From assembly GCA_965649105.1 (NCBI GenBank), contig CBFGJP010000002.1:1-64000 (forward strand): a stretch of DNA of 64,000 nt, in the 5' to 3' direction. Below the pieces are notes generated by a model. The model was not told the origin of the DNA and did not search any database. It worked only from the letters and a program-made list of their open reading frames with translations. The DNA is from JAOAFX01 sp965649105 (GTDB lineage: Bacteria > Hydrothermota > Tepidihabitantia > SM23-42 > JAOAFX01). The translations under genes and the position numbers were made by a program. Shown here piece after piece: positions 36,705-44,894 of the stretch. Within the stretch, counting starts at the first letter, position 1. The number at the start of each line of letters is the position of its first letter.

Positions 36705-37530
36705 GTTGTTTGATTTAAAATTCAAAAATCCTGTTTTCCTTGCGTCAGGGGTGTTCGGGTTTGGGTTGAAATATAAATCCATAACCAGAGCCGTTGGGGG
36801 AATTTTCACCAAGGGGATTACCTTAATGCCGAGAATAGGAAATCCACCACCCAGAATTTATGAAACTTCATCGGGAGTTATAAATTCTGTTGGGCTTGAA
36901 AATCCCGGAGTAAAAGAATTCAAAAAAAATATACTACCACGAATTAAAAAAATAAACGACCGCATTTTTGTAAACATTGCAGGATTTAAGGTTGAAGAAT
37001 ATGTAAAGATTGTAGAAGAAATTGGTGATGATGTAACGGGCTTTGAACTAAACGTTTCCTGCCCCAATGTGAAAGAAGGGGGTGTATTATTTGGACAAAA
37101 TCCTGGGATAGTCAGCAGAATTGTAAAAATGGTGCGCAAAAAAACAAAACTACCAATTATTGTGAAGTTAACGACGAATTTCTGTGACCCGCTGATTGTA
37201 GCCAGGGCGAGCATCGAGTCTGGTGCTGATGGTATTTCATTAATTAATACAATCTATGGGATGGCATTTGATATAAATACAAGAAAGCCATTAATCAAAG
37301 GTGGTTTATCCGGGCCGGCAATAAAACCCTTTGCCCTGTATTGTGTTCACCGACTGAAGGATCTAAATATACCAATAATTGGTATGGGTGGTATTATGAG
37401 TGGGAGAGATGCTTACGAATTCATCCTTGCCGGTGCATCAGCCGTCGCTGTAGGAACTGCGGTTTTACGCGATCCCTATGCGCCAATTAGAATTATCAGA
37501 GAATTAAATTCCCTGTTAAAAGGGAGGTAG
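36697..37530 (+). CDS. pyrD: Dihydroorotate dehydrogenase (class 1B), catalytic subunit
   Basis: 277 residues. FMN/substrate motifs FELNVSCPNVKEGG (with the class 1B catalytic Cys region), VKLTTN, GLSGPAIKPFAL and GMGGIMSGRDAYEFILAGA. Oxidises dihydroorotate to orotate, with PyrK as partner. Close packing with pyrK supports the NAD-dependent 1B type, suited to anaerobes. Confidence 0.96.
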   Translation: MIELFDLKFKNPVFLASGVFGFGLKYKSITRAVGGIFTKGITLMPRIGNPPPRIYETSSGVINSVGLENPGVKEFKKNILPRIKKINDRIFVNIAGFKVEEYVKIVEEIGDDVTGFELNVSCPNVKEGGVLFGQNPGIVSRIVKMVRKKTKLPIIVKLTTNFCDPLIVARASIESGADGISLINTIYGMAFDINTRKPLIKGGLSGPAIKPFALYCVHRLKDLNIPIIGMGGIMSGRDAYEFILAGASAVAVGTAVLRDPYAPIRIIRELNSLLKGR

Positions 37531-37531
37531 T

Positions 37532-38251
37532 ATGTCAGAAAAATTGATTGTTGCACTTGATTCAAATGATATAAATAAAATAAAAATGTTGGTAGATAAA
37601 TTACAGGGGGTAGTGAAATGTTTCAAAGTAGGGGCAATTCCTTTTACCTCTTTTGGTCCGGAAATTGTGCGCTTTTTAAAAGAACGGGGACTTAAGGTGA
37701 TGCTCGATTTAAAATATCACGACATTCCCAATACTGTTGCCCGTGCTTGCGAAAGTGCGATGGAACTTGGTGTTGATATGCTCACAATGCATACCAGTGG
37801 TGGATTTATGATGATGGAAGAGGCAGTAAAAGCAGTTTCTATTGTGTCTGATGTCAAAAAACTTCCCAGACCGAAACTGCTGGGTATCACGGTCCTAACC
37901 AGTATAGATGAAGCATATTTTAAAGATCTGTTTGGCGATGTAAAAAGAACAATTGAAGAACAGGTTGTATTCCTTGCCCGTCTTGCCCAGAGTGCAGGCT
38001 TAGATGGAGTGGTTGCTTCTCCCCAAGAAATAGAAAGTATTAGAAATAATTGTGGCAGGGATTTTTTGATTGTTACACCGGGAATCAGAACAGAAGGCGA
38101 AATGGTTGAAGACCAGGCACGGACGATGACCCCGGCACGGGCGATAAAATCCGGAGCCGATTTTATTGTTGTGGGCAGACCAATCGTTGCAGCAAAAGAC
38201 CCACTTCATGCCACAAAAAATATAATTAAGGAGATTGAAAATGCAAGTTGA
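37532..38251 (+). CDS. pyrF: Orotidine 5'-phosphate decarboxylase
   Basis: 239 residues. Catalytic motif MLDLKYHDIPNTV (the Asp-Lys-Asp array) and phosphate-binding TPGIRTEG and VVGRPIVAAKDP. Makes UMP from OMP. AAAGGGAGG precedes the ATG two bases after pyrD; the end overlaps pyrE by 11 bp. Confidence 0.96.
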   Translation: MSEKLIVALDSNDINKIKMLVDKLQGVVKCFKVGAIPFTSFGPEIVRFLKERGLKVMLDLKYHDIPNTVARACESAMELGVDMLTMHTSGGFMMMEEAVKAVSIVSDVKKLPRPKLLGITVLTSIDEAYFKDLFGDVKRTIEEQVVFLARLAQSAGLDGVVASPQEIESIRNNCGRDFLIVTPGIRTEGEMVEDQARTMTPARAIKSGADFIVVGRPIVAAKDPLHATKNIIKEIENAS

Positions 38252-38789
38252 AGATATTCTAAAAAAATACAAAGTATTAATAGAAGGACACTTTATCTTA
38301 AATTCAGGCTTGCACAGCAAATACTACTTTGAAAAATTTCGCATCCTTGAAAATCCCGAAGCCACAAGCATACTCTGTGCAATGATTGCAGAAAAATTTA
38401 AAGATAAGAATATTGAATGGGTGATTGGACCAACAACCGGTGGAATAATTATTGCCTTTGAAACTGCCCGACAATTGAAATGTAATGCGGGATTTGCTGA
38501 GGAACGAGAGGAGAAAAGAGTTGTCGCAAGGGGCTTTGACATTTCTGAAAAGAATGTTCTGATAGTTGATGATGTTTTGACCACTGGTAAGTCACTGAAT
38601 GAAACTATAGAAGCGGTGAAGGAAAAGGGTGCAAATATAGTAGGCATTGTCGTATTGATTGACCGCAGTTCTTCCAAAATGCCATTCGAATATCAATCAC
38701 TTTATAAAAAAGAGGTGCAAAATTTTAGACCCGAAGAATGTCCATTATGTAGCAATAATATTCCAATAACAAAACCGGGGGGCGCTTAA
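38241..38789 (+). CDS. pyrE: Orotate phosphoribosyltransferase
   Basis: 182 residues from ATG 38241, chosen over an in-frame TTG at 38235 because AAGGAG (38228-38233) is well placed. PRPP-binding loop VLIVDDVLTTGKS is clear, and FILNSGLHSKYYF is typical of PyrE. Converts orotate to OMP. A C-terminal extension carries CPLCSNN, a possible half metal site. Last pyr gene here. Confidence 0.95.
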   Translation: MQVEDILKKYKVLIEGHFILNSGLHSKYYFEKFRILENPEATSILCAMIAEKFKDKNIEWVIGPTTGGIIIAFETARQLKCNAGFAEEREEKRVVARGFDISEKNVLIVDDVLTTGKSLNETIEAVKEKGANIVGIVVLIDRSSSKMPFEYQSLYKKEVQNFRPEECPLCSNNIPITKPGGA

Positions 38790-38791
38790 AC

Positions 38792-39865
38792 CTGAATATT
38801 ATTGTAAATATCCTTAATTTTTGCTACTCTTCTTCCTGGGTAAGCGCATCGGTATTTATACCTTTAATCGCACAGCAGTATACTGATAATCTTTTTCTGA
38901 TTTCACTCATACTCGTATTATATAATGGAATGCTCTTTTTTTCTTCATTTCTATTCGGCAGGCTTGGTGATTTTTATGGCCGGAAAAAAATCATTATGTG
39001 GGGATTTTTAATTTCTTCAATTGTATTATATGCCCATACTCTAATAAAAAATCTGCCGGCAATTTTTATACTACGCGGATTGGCTGGTTTGAGCATTGGA
39101 ATGATTCCAGGCTCAGTTATCGCACTTGCCTGGGGAAATTCTCTGGGCTGGTTTTCAGGGTTTGGTTCTCTGGGTTATACATTAGGCAATTTTATTCCTG
39201 GTATTCTGAAAAATAATTTTATAATTTTTATGACAGCAGCTCTGTTATGTATGCTCGGATTTATTTTCAGCCTCTTAATTAAGGAAGAAGAAAAGAAAAT
39301 TTCGGTGCCATTATTTCCCTATCAGATTATCAGAAAAAATCTTGGTGTTTATTTACCGTTCTTTATAAGACATAGCGCGGCTCAGGCAATATGGGCAATA
39401 TTTCCAATATACCTTACCGAACTTGGTGCTAATAAATTTCACATAGGTATATTGTACGCAATAAACCCCTTTGCCCAGTTCATTTTTATGGTTCTTATGG
39501 AAAAAGAAAACTGTGAAAAATTGATTCTTATGGGAATCATCTGCTCTGCCCTCACATTCTTAGGCTACGGGCTTTCCCACAATTGGCGGGTGATGATATT
39601 TTTACAGGTCCTGCTCGGATTTTCCTGGGCAACATTATATCTGGGTTCAATTAAGTATTTATTGAAGAACAACTTTGAACAGGCAACTGTTTCTGGTTTT
39701 TTGAACTCAGTCATTGGTCTATCCGGTATTGCAGGTCCATTATTGGGCGGTGTTATTGCTACCTTTGGTATTCGAGTTTTATTATTTTCCTCAGCAGTTT
39801 TATCTTTCCTCGCATTTTTCATAAAAAGGAGTATGTTAGAAAATTCAAAATCTATTAATGTCTAA
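38792..39865 (+). CDS. MFS transporter with non-ATG start
   Basis: About 357 residues. MFS motif A (GRLGDFYGRKK) follows helix 2. The first ATG (38930) would drop all of helix 1 and half of helix 2, yet the frame upstream encodes exactly those helices (NILNFCYSSSWVSASVFIPL). In-frame stops at 38750 and 38756 limit the start; CTG 38792, 10 nt after GGGGGG, or a nearby ATT are the only choices. Substrate unknown. Begins 2 bp after pyrE stops. Confidence 0.78.
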   Translation: MNIIVNILNFCYSSSWVSASVFIPLIAQQYTDNLFLISLILVLYNGMLFFSSFLFGRLGDFYGRKKIIMWGFLISSIVLYAHTLIKNLPAIFILRGLAGLSIGMIPGSVIALAWGNSLGWFSGFGSLGYTLGNFIPGILKNNFIIFMTAALLCMLGFIFSLLIKEEEKKISVPLFPYQIIRKNLGVYLPFFIRHSAAQAIWAIFPIYLTELGANKFHIGILYAINPFAQFIFMVLMEKENCEKLILMGIICSALTFLGYGLSHNWRVMIFLQVLLGFSWATLYLGSIKYLLKNNFEQATVSGFLNSVIGLSGIAGPLLGGVIATFGIRVLLFSSAVLSFLAFFIKRSMLENSKSINV

Positions 39866-39893
39866 ATGCTGTGAAACAGCTTGTTATAGAATG

Positions 39894-39921
39894 TTGACAA
39901 ATAATACTAAAAGTTTATAAT
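39894..39921 (+). promoter_or_regulatory. Promoter of RNase P RNA
   Basis: TTGACA (39894-39899), 16 bp, TATAAT (39916-39921). The RNA's first paired base is 39928, fixing the start at 7 nt after the -10 box. Confidence 0.88.
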
Positions 39922-39927
39922 ATTACC

Positions 39928-40352
39928 GGGGTGGTCGGATAGCCGCCTTGCACTGCTGGTGCGAGGAGGAAAGTCCGGGCTTCACAGGGCAGGATGCTTC
40001 CTAACGGGAAGGGGCTGTCTATGAATGGATTTGCATCGGTTAAATGCAAAACATTCTTAGATGGCTACGGAAAGTGCCACAGAAAATATACCGCCTGCCG
40101 CTATTGCTGGCAGGTAAGGGTGAAAAGGTGGGGTAAGAGCCCACCGCTCCAGTGGTGACACTGGAGGCATGGCAAACCCCATCCGAAGCAAGACCAAACA
40201 GTCCTGTATATAGTTGCCCGCTTGGTCTTAAAAAGACGCAGGACAGGTAGGTCGCTTGAGTCCGATGGTGACATCGGTCCCAGATAAATGGCTATCTATG
40301 TCCGCCATTCACTATGGCGAACTAAAACAGAACCCGGCTTATGAACCACCCC
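39928..40352 (+). ncRNA. rnpB: RNase P RNA, bacterial type A
   Basis: Terminal helix GGGGTGG (39928-39934) pairs with CCACCCC (40346-40352). Conserved cores are present: GAGGAAAGTCCGGGC, AGAGCCCACC, CCCAGATAAATGG and ACAGAACCCGGCTTATG. About 425 nt, long variable arms included. Catalytic RNA that matures tRNA 5' ends. No terminator is visible; the next promoter starts 11 bp later. Confidence 0.97.
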
Positions 40353-40362
40353 ATCCTACTAC

Positions 40363-40390
40363 TTGATATATTCTTTTATTTCAGTAAAAT
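40363..40390 (+). promoter_or_regulatory. Leaderless promoter of the EamA transporter
   Basis: TTGATA (40363-40368), 16 bp, TAAAAT (40385-40390), six bases, ATG 40397. Confidence 0.75.
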
Positions 40391-40396
40391 TGCAGA

Positions 40397-41314
40397 ATGG
40401 ATAAACAAAAGAAGGCATATATTTTTGCACTAATTGTAGTTTTGTTTTGGGCGACCGTTGCTTCAGCATTTAAGATTACACTTAGATATCTAAATTTTAT
40501 ACAATTAGTATTCTGGTCATCTTTTACTTCAATGATTGTATTATTCTGTATATCTTTGTTTGAAAGACAGATAAAACAATTTTTAACAACATTCAAAAAA
40601 GGTTGGTTAAATTCTTTATTCCTCGGGTTCCTCAATCCATTTCTCTACTATCTTGTTCTTTTCAAAGCATATTCTTTATTGCCCGCTCAGCAGGCACAGC
40701 CATTGAACCAAACCTGGGCAATTATTCTCGCATTTCTTTCCGCAATTATACTTAAACAGAAGATTGGATTAAAAAGTATCGTTGCTCTTTTTATAAGTTT
40801 TTCTGGGGTGCTTTTAATATCAACCCGTGGTGAATTGACTGCCCTTAAATTTTCCAGTGTCCCTGGCGTATTGCTGGCCTTAGGAAGTGCTTTTATCTGG
40901 GCATTTTACTGGATATTGAATGTAAAGGACCCGCGTGACCCGATTATAAAACTCTGTACAAATTTTGTTTTCGGTACATTTTACATTTTAATATCAATGT
41001 TAATAGTAAAAGAAAAATTCTTTCCCAATTCATACGGTATTATTGGCGGAATCTATATCGGTATTTTTGAAATGGGGGTGGCTTTCTATTTCTGGCTTAA
41101 GGCATTAAGTCTGTCGAGAACAACTGCGAAGATTGGCAATATGGTTTATCTGGTTCCATTCCTTTCCCTCATTGTTATTAGATTGACTGTGGGTGAAAGG
41201 ATTTTGCCTGCTACAATCTTTGGTTTAATCTGTATCGTCATTGGAATATTTATTCAGCAGTATAATTTCAATCAGCGAAAGAATACGAATAATAGGATGC
41301 TCGATATTAAATAA
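40397..41314 (+). CDS. EamA/DMT-family transporter
   Basis: 305 residues, ten predicted membrane helices in two EamA repeats (about 5-140 and 150-290). Typical segments are FWATVASAFKITLRYL, LLPAQQAQPLNQTWAIILAFL and a late VPFLSLIVIRLTVGE. Exports or imports a small metabolite; substrate unknown. Predicted leaderless. Its 3' end overlaps the convergent MFS gene by 43 bp. Confidence 0.87.
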   Translation: MDKQKKAYIFALIVVLFWATVASAFKITLRYLNFIQLVFWSSFTSMIVLFCISLFERQIKQFLTTFKKGWLNSLFLGFLNPFLYYLVLFKAYSLLPAQQAQPLNQTWAIILAFLSAIILKQKIGLKSIVALFISFSGVLLISTRGELTALKFSSVPGVLLALGSAFIWAFYWILNVKDPRDPIIKLCTNFVFGTFYILISMLIVKEKFFPNSYGIIGGIYIGIFEMGVAFYFWLKALSLSRTTAKIGNMVYLVPFLSLIVIRLTVGERILPATIFGLICIVIGIFIQQYNFNQRKNTNNRMLDIK

Positions 41315-42510
41315 AGAAAACTGGTTGTGAAGAACGGTGGCGTATAAGATGCAAGATGTTCAATCAAAAGACCGCCAATACTTGCACTCAAACCCCTGCC
41401 TGCTGTCCAGGCTATAACGAGTAAGGCATTGGTAATAGGTTGTTCATCTTTGTGCACCTTTTCCATAGCAAAATTTGTAAATAGTGGTTGTGCCATATTC
41501 ATAAGTGATGCTCTTATTAAAAAAGAAATAACCGCAAGTGGAATATTTTTCGTAATACCCATTATTATCAAAAATGGGATAGAAAAAATTTGCGAAAAGA
41601 AGACGGTTCTTATTTTACCTATTTTTTCGGAAATAAGGGGCGCAAGGAGCAGACCGGTGATTATTAAAAGCTGGGACATACTGAAATATAATCCTATTTG
41701 ATTTGTTGGTATATTGAGCCAGTTTTTGAAATATAGATTTATAAAAGGGATGCTTAAACCGGCACCGAGCCCGGTGATTAAATTGGGCAAAAATAATTTT
41801 ATAATGATCGAAGTTTGGGTTTTAAATTGGAAAAAATTCTCTTGCGGCATAGAGGTTTTTTCAACCTTTTCATCGATCATTAAATAGGGAATAAAAGCGA
41901 CCATGACAAGTCCACCAAATATGTATAATGTGTAACGATAGGTGAGATGTGCAGAAAGCCCGTAGTGCTCAATAATTCCTGGTAATATTCCACCAAGAAT
42001 ACTGCCAATTATACCAGCAACAAGTGAAGCGGCAAAGTTAAGACTGAATAAATAAGGTCTCTCTTTTGGTGTAGAGTTGCGCATAAAAAAGGGTGCGGCA
42101 GTGACCTGAAAAAAGACTGAAGCAACTCCGGAAATAAGGCTTGTCCAGATTATGGTTTGATAACTATTTGTTGAAACCTGTATTAAATAACAGATAAGGG
42201 TGATGGGAGTTGAAAATAACAAAATCTTTTTGATTGATAATTTTTTAATAACCAGTGATGCGGGGATTGCCATCACAAGGGTACCAATGGTGCTGGAGGT
42301 GATTATATTGCCGATTCTGCCTTCGCCAAGGTTTATCGCCTTTAGATAAAGATTGAATAATAACATAAATCCCGAAAATCCCATCCCCATAAAAAATGTC
42401 CCAGATAGAAATAGCCAACTATTACGGGAAATTAGTTTTAGATTTTGGCGATAAATATCTTTTGCGATATGTATCTTTCTAAAAATATTTTGATTGATTA
42501 TGGGTATAAT
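41272..42510 (-). CDS. MFS transporter with non-ATG start
   Basis: About 412 residues if started at ATT 42510; the first ATG (42390) cuts helix 1 in half. Upstream codons, open back to a stop at 42526, encode RNSWLFLSGTFF, which completes helix 1. No ATG, GTG or TTG lies between. An AGAAAGAAGAG stretch precedes ATT 42510. Twelve helices are predicted with motif LSIKKILLFS after helix 2. Sits 11 bp after the thi4 stop, so a role in thiamine-related transport is possible but unproven. Confidence 0.75.
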   Translation of the reverse strand: MIPIINQNIFRKIHIAKDIYRQNLKLISRNSWLFLSGTFFMGMGFSGFMLLFNLYLKAINLGEGRIGNIITSSTIGTLVMAIPASLVIKKLSIKKILLFSTPITLICYLIQVSTNSYQTIIWTSLISGVASVFFQVTAAPFFMRNSTPKERPYLFSLNFAASLVAGIIGSILGGILPGIIEHYGLSAHLTYRYTLYIFGGLVMVAFIPYLMIDEKVEKTSMPQENFFQFKTQTSIIIKLFLPNLITGLGAGLSIPFINLYFKNWLNIPTNQIGLYFSMSQLLIITGLLLAPLISEKIGKIRTVFFSQIFSIPFLIIMGITKNIPLAVISFLIRASLMNMAQPLFTNFAMEKVHKDEQPITNALLVIAWTAGRGLSASIGGLLIEHLASYTPPFFTTSFLYLISSILLFVFFR

Positions 42511-42521
42511 AGCTCTTCTTT

Positions 42522-43295
42522 CTACTTAAGTTTTTTTATTAATATTTCTGCCAACTTCTTACCTGACAATAACATACCTCCAAATATTGGACCCATTCTT
42601 GGTCCGCCAAATACCGCATTTGCTGCCATACCACAGACATATAAACCGGGATAGACTTCGCGGGTATTTTTTATGGTCATATTTTCAGCGATTTCCGCCC
42701 ACATTGATTTTTCGCCTTCAATCTTCCCTGAGACAGTCAAAAGCCTGCCTCCACTTTTTCTCTCCACTATATGTACAATTTCGCATTGGTGCCCAGTAGC
42801 ATCAATCACGACCTTTGACTTGAATGTAATCGGGTCAATATGGAGTTTGGCAATATCAACACTCGTCCAGTTTACTACTACACCACAGACTTTGTCTTCC
42901 CTAATCATCACATCTTCAATCTTCATGAGATTAAAGATTTTCAAGCCATGTTTTAATGCCTTATCCGTGAGACAGGCGGTTGCCTCAAGCGAGTCTGCAA
43001 CATAATAACCTTTTTCGTATTCTTTATATCTTATTCCGAATTCTTCAAGAATTTCCAATCCCTGTTTTTGCACGACAATTTTATTAAACATAATCCCACC
43101 GCCGGGCATACCTCCACCAAGTTTTAGAGCACTCTCAAAAAGGGCCGTCTTGAACCCATTTTTCGCAAGATAATAACCTACACATAGTCCAGAAGGACCT
43201 GCACCACCAATGATTACATCTGATTCCACATAATTTAAAAGGTCTTTTAAATAGGTCTCTATGATTGCCCGTGAAATAATTGTTTCATCAATCAT
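42522..43295 (-). CDS. thi4: Thi4-type thiazole synthase, sulfide-dependent (His) form
   Basis: 257 residues. FAD/NAD-binding GGAGPSGLCVGYYLA, substrate region GGGMPGGGIMF, and a C-terminal GPRMGPIFGGMLLSG. The position that is the sacrificial Cys in yeast Thi4 aligns with His152 (AKLHIDP), as in Methanocaldococcus Thi4, which uses free sulfide and acts catalytically. Makes the thiazole part of thiamine from NAD and glycine, fitting an anaerobe. Follows the beta-barrel gene by 2 bp. No TPP riboswitch is seen upstream. Confidence 0.9.
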   Translation of the reverse strand: MIDETIISRAIIETYLKDLLNYVESDVIIGGAGPSGLCVGYYLAKNGFKTALFESALKLGGGMPGGGIMFNKIVVQKQGLEILEEFGIRYKEYEKGYYVADSLEATACLTDKALKHGLKIFNLMKIEDVMIREDKVCGVVVNWTSVDIAKLHIDPITFKSKVVIDATGHQCEIVHIVERKSGGRLLTVSGKIEGEKSMWAEIAENMTIKNTREVYPGLYVCGMAANAVFGGPRMGPIFGGMLLSGKKLAEILIKKLK

Positions 43296-43297
43296 TA

Positions 43298-43813
43298 TTA
43301 TAATACCCCAAATCTTGCACCAAAAGAGAGTCGGAACAATGCTTCAGTATCGCCCGCATCATAAACGATGATGCCTGGTTCAACAAATAATTTTGTTTTT
43401 AGATTTAATGAGTAATTAAAACCCATACCAAATCGGAAAGAAAAAAATGTTTGGGTATCTGCTTGTCCAGGCGGGTCAAAAATTTCAAACCCAAGTCCAC
43501 CATGGACATAGGGTTCAATTTCTGTCATCGGGATATAGAATAATCCATCAATAGAAAGTCCACTTGCCACCCATCCTCCAGAATTTAAATAAAATCTGGT
43601 GCCATTACCAAAAACCACTTCAGTAAATGTCATTCTTAAACCTATCTGCTTAATGGGATTGATAATGCATTCTCCACCAATACCGAAATAGGCATCGTTA
43701 CCGATGTACATACTTGCTTTAGGAGCAAGTTCAAGAACAGCAAATTGTCTTTTAAAACCTTTTGCCTGGGCAAAAAATATTAGAATGATAATGAAAATAA
43801 TAAACTTTTTCAT
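43298..43813 (-). CDS. Outer-membrane beta-barrel-like protein
   Basis: 171 residues with signal MKKFIIFIIILIFFAQAKG and Gly/aromatic-rich strands (YFGIGGECI, YVHGGLGFEIFDPPG, FFSFRFGMGFNYSL, LFRLSFGARFGVL). Probably an eight-strand barrel. First gene of an operon with thi4 and the MFS gene; leader about 25 nt with AAAGGAG. Confidence 0.75.
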   Translation of the reverse strand: MKKFIIFIIILIFFAQAKGFKRQFAVLELAPKASMYIGNDAYFGIGGECIINPIKQIGLRMTFTEVVFGNGTRFYLNSGGWVASGLSIDGLFYIPMTEIEPYVHGGLGFEIFDPPGQADTQTFFSFRFGMGFNYSLNLKTKLFVEPGIIVYDAGDTEALFRLSFGARFGVL

Positions 43814-43845
43814 TTTTTTCTCCTTTTTATTAATATTATTAATAG

Positions 43846-43873
43846 ATTATACACGAATTTGCCAAATTTTCAA
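43846..43873 (-). promoter_or_regulatory. Promoter of the barrel-thi4-MFS operon
   Basis: TTGAAA (43868-43873), 16 bp, TATAAT (43846-43851) on the minus strand. Confidence 0.75.
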
Positions 43874-43899
43874 GGGGGATTATTTAGAAAATAATATTA

Positions 43900-43927
43900 T
43901 TGACTTTAACTAAAAATTGGGTATAAT
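43900..43927 (+). promoter_or_regulatory. Promoter of the por operon
   Basis: TTGACT (43900-43905), 16 bp, TATAAT (43922-43927). It starts a leader of about 95 nt that holds a hairpin (ACCCTG 43969-43974 with CAGGGT 43986-43991), then AAAAGGAG before porC. The hairpin may regulate or stabilise the message. Confidence 0.78.
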
Positions 43928-44028
43928 AAATCGAAAAAGACATTTCCTAAAAAGGACGATTATATTCAACCCTGCTTTAATTCAACAGGGTAATTATTTA
44001 TAGATTAACTTTAAAAAAGGAGTAAATA

Positions 44029-44607
44029 ATGGCAATGCTTGAAATAAGATGGCATGGACGGGGTGGTCAGGGTGCAAAGACTGCTGCCTTGCTCTTTGCC
44101 GATGCAGCAGTAGAGACTGGAAAATATATTCAGGCTTTTCCTGAATATGGTCCGGAAAGGATGGGTGCACCGGTATTTGCATTCAACCGGCTTTCAGATA
44201 AACCCATTCTTCAACATTGTGGCATTAAAAATCCGAATATTGTCGTGGTTCTCGATCCAACTTTAATGGAGACAATTGATGTTACAGAAGGAATAGCGGA
44301 AAATGGAATCATTCTGGTTAATACCCAGAAGACGGCGCAGGAAATAAGAGAACAACTGAAGATAAAGAGTGATAAAATTAAGGTATATGTTGTGGATGCG
44401 AGTAAGATTGCAAAAGAGATTTTAAAGAGGGATATTCCCAATACACCGATGCTGGGCGCATTAATTAAGGTTTCAAAACTTCTTGAATTTAAACCTATGC
44501 TTGAGTCAGTAAAAAAGAGGCTTGAACACAAATTTCCAAACCGTCCCGATGTGGTGGAAGGTAATATTAAGGCAATAGTTCGTGCCTATGAGGAGGTAAA
44601 AGAATGA
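44029..44607 (+). CDS. porC: Pyruvate:ferredoxin oxidoreductase, gamma subunit
   Basis: 192 residues. Gamma-domain signatures EIRWHGRGGQGAKTAA and AFPEYGPERMGAPVFAF. Part of the four-subunit enzyme that oxidises pyruvate (or a related 2-oxoacid) with CoA to acyl-CoA, CO2 and reduced ferredoxin. Gene order gamma-delta-alpha-beta with overlaps throughout. Confidence 0.93.
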   Translation: MAMLEIRWHGRGGQGAKTAALLFADAAVETGKYIQAFPEYGPERMGAPVFAFNRLSDKPILQHCGIKNPNIVVVLDPTLMETIDVTEGIAENGIILVNTQKTAQEIREQLKIKSDKIKVYVVDASKIAKEILKRDIPNTPMLGALIKVSKLLEFKPMLESVKKRLEHKFPNRPDVVEGNIKAIVRAYEEVKE

Positions 44608-44894
44608 AGAAAGAAAAGAAAAATTGGAAAGATTTACCAATAGGGCTTGCCTGGAAATCAGGAACAAGCAAGGAATTTGAAACCGGTGACTGGCGTAGTG
44701 ATAAGCCGATCTGGGATGAGAAGAAATGTACCCACTGTCTTATCTGCTGGATATACTGTCCGGATTCAGCAATTATCATCAAAGATGGCAAGGTCCAGGG
44801 TATTGATTATAAATATTGCAAAGGATGTGGTATCTGTGCCGAGGAATGTCCGCCAAAGATAAAGGCAATTACAATGGTAAGGGAGGAAAAATGA
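44604..44894 (+). CDS. porD: Pyruvate:ferredoxin oxidoreductase, delta subunit
   Basis: 96 residues with two [4Fe-4S] motifs, CTHCLICWIYCP and CKGCGICAEECP. Relays electrons from the thiamine centre to external ferredoxin. Overlaps porC and porA by 4 bp each. Confidence 0.94.
   Translation: MKKEKKNWKDLPIGLAWKSGTSKEFETGDWRSDKPIWDEKKCTHCLICWIYCPDSAIIIKDGKVQGIDYKYCKGCGICAEECPPKIKAITMVREEK

Noticed and set aside
42390..42545. Frameshift fusion of thi4 with the MFS gene at the A7 run near 42535
   Set aside because: Both shifted frames meet a stop within a few codons of the run or soon after, so no fused protein can be made.
43296..44028. TPP riboswitch before thi4
   Set aside because: thi4 follows the barrel gene by 2 bp, and the operon leader is only about 25 nt, too short for a THI element.
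44816..44890. ATG 44816 as start of porA
   Set aside because: Inside porD, no family similarity in the extra residues, and GGGAGG sits directly before ATG 44891.
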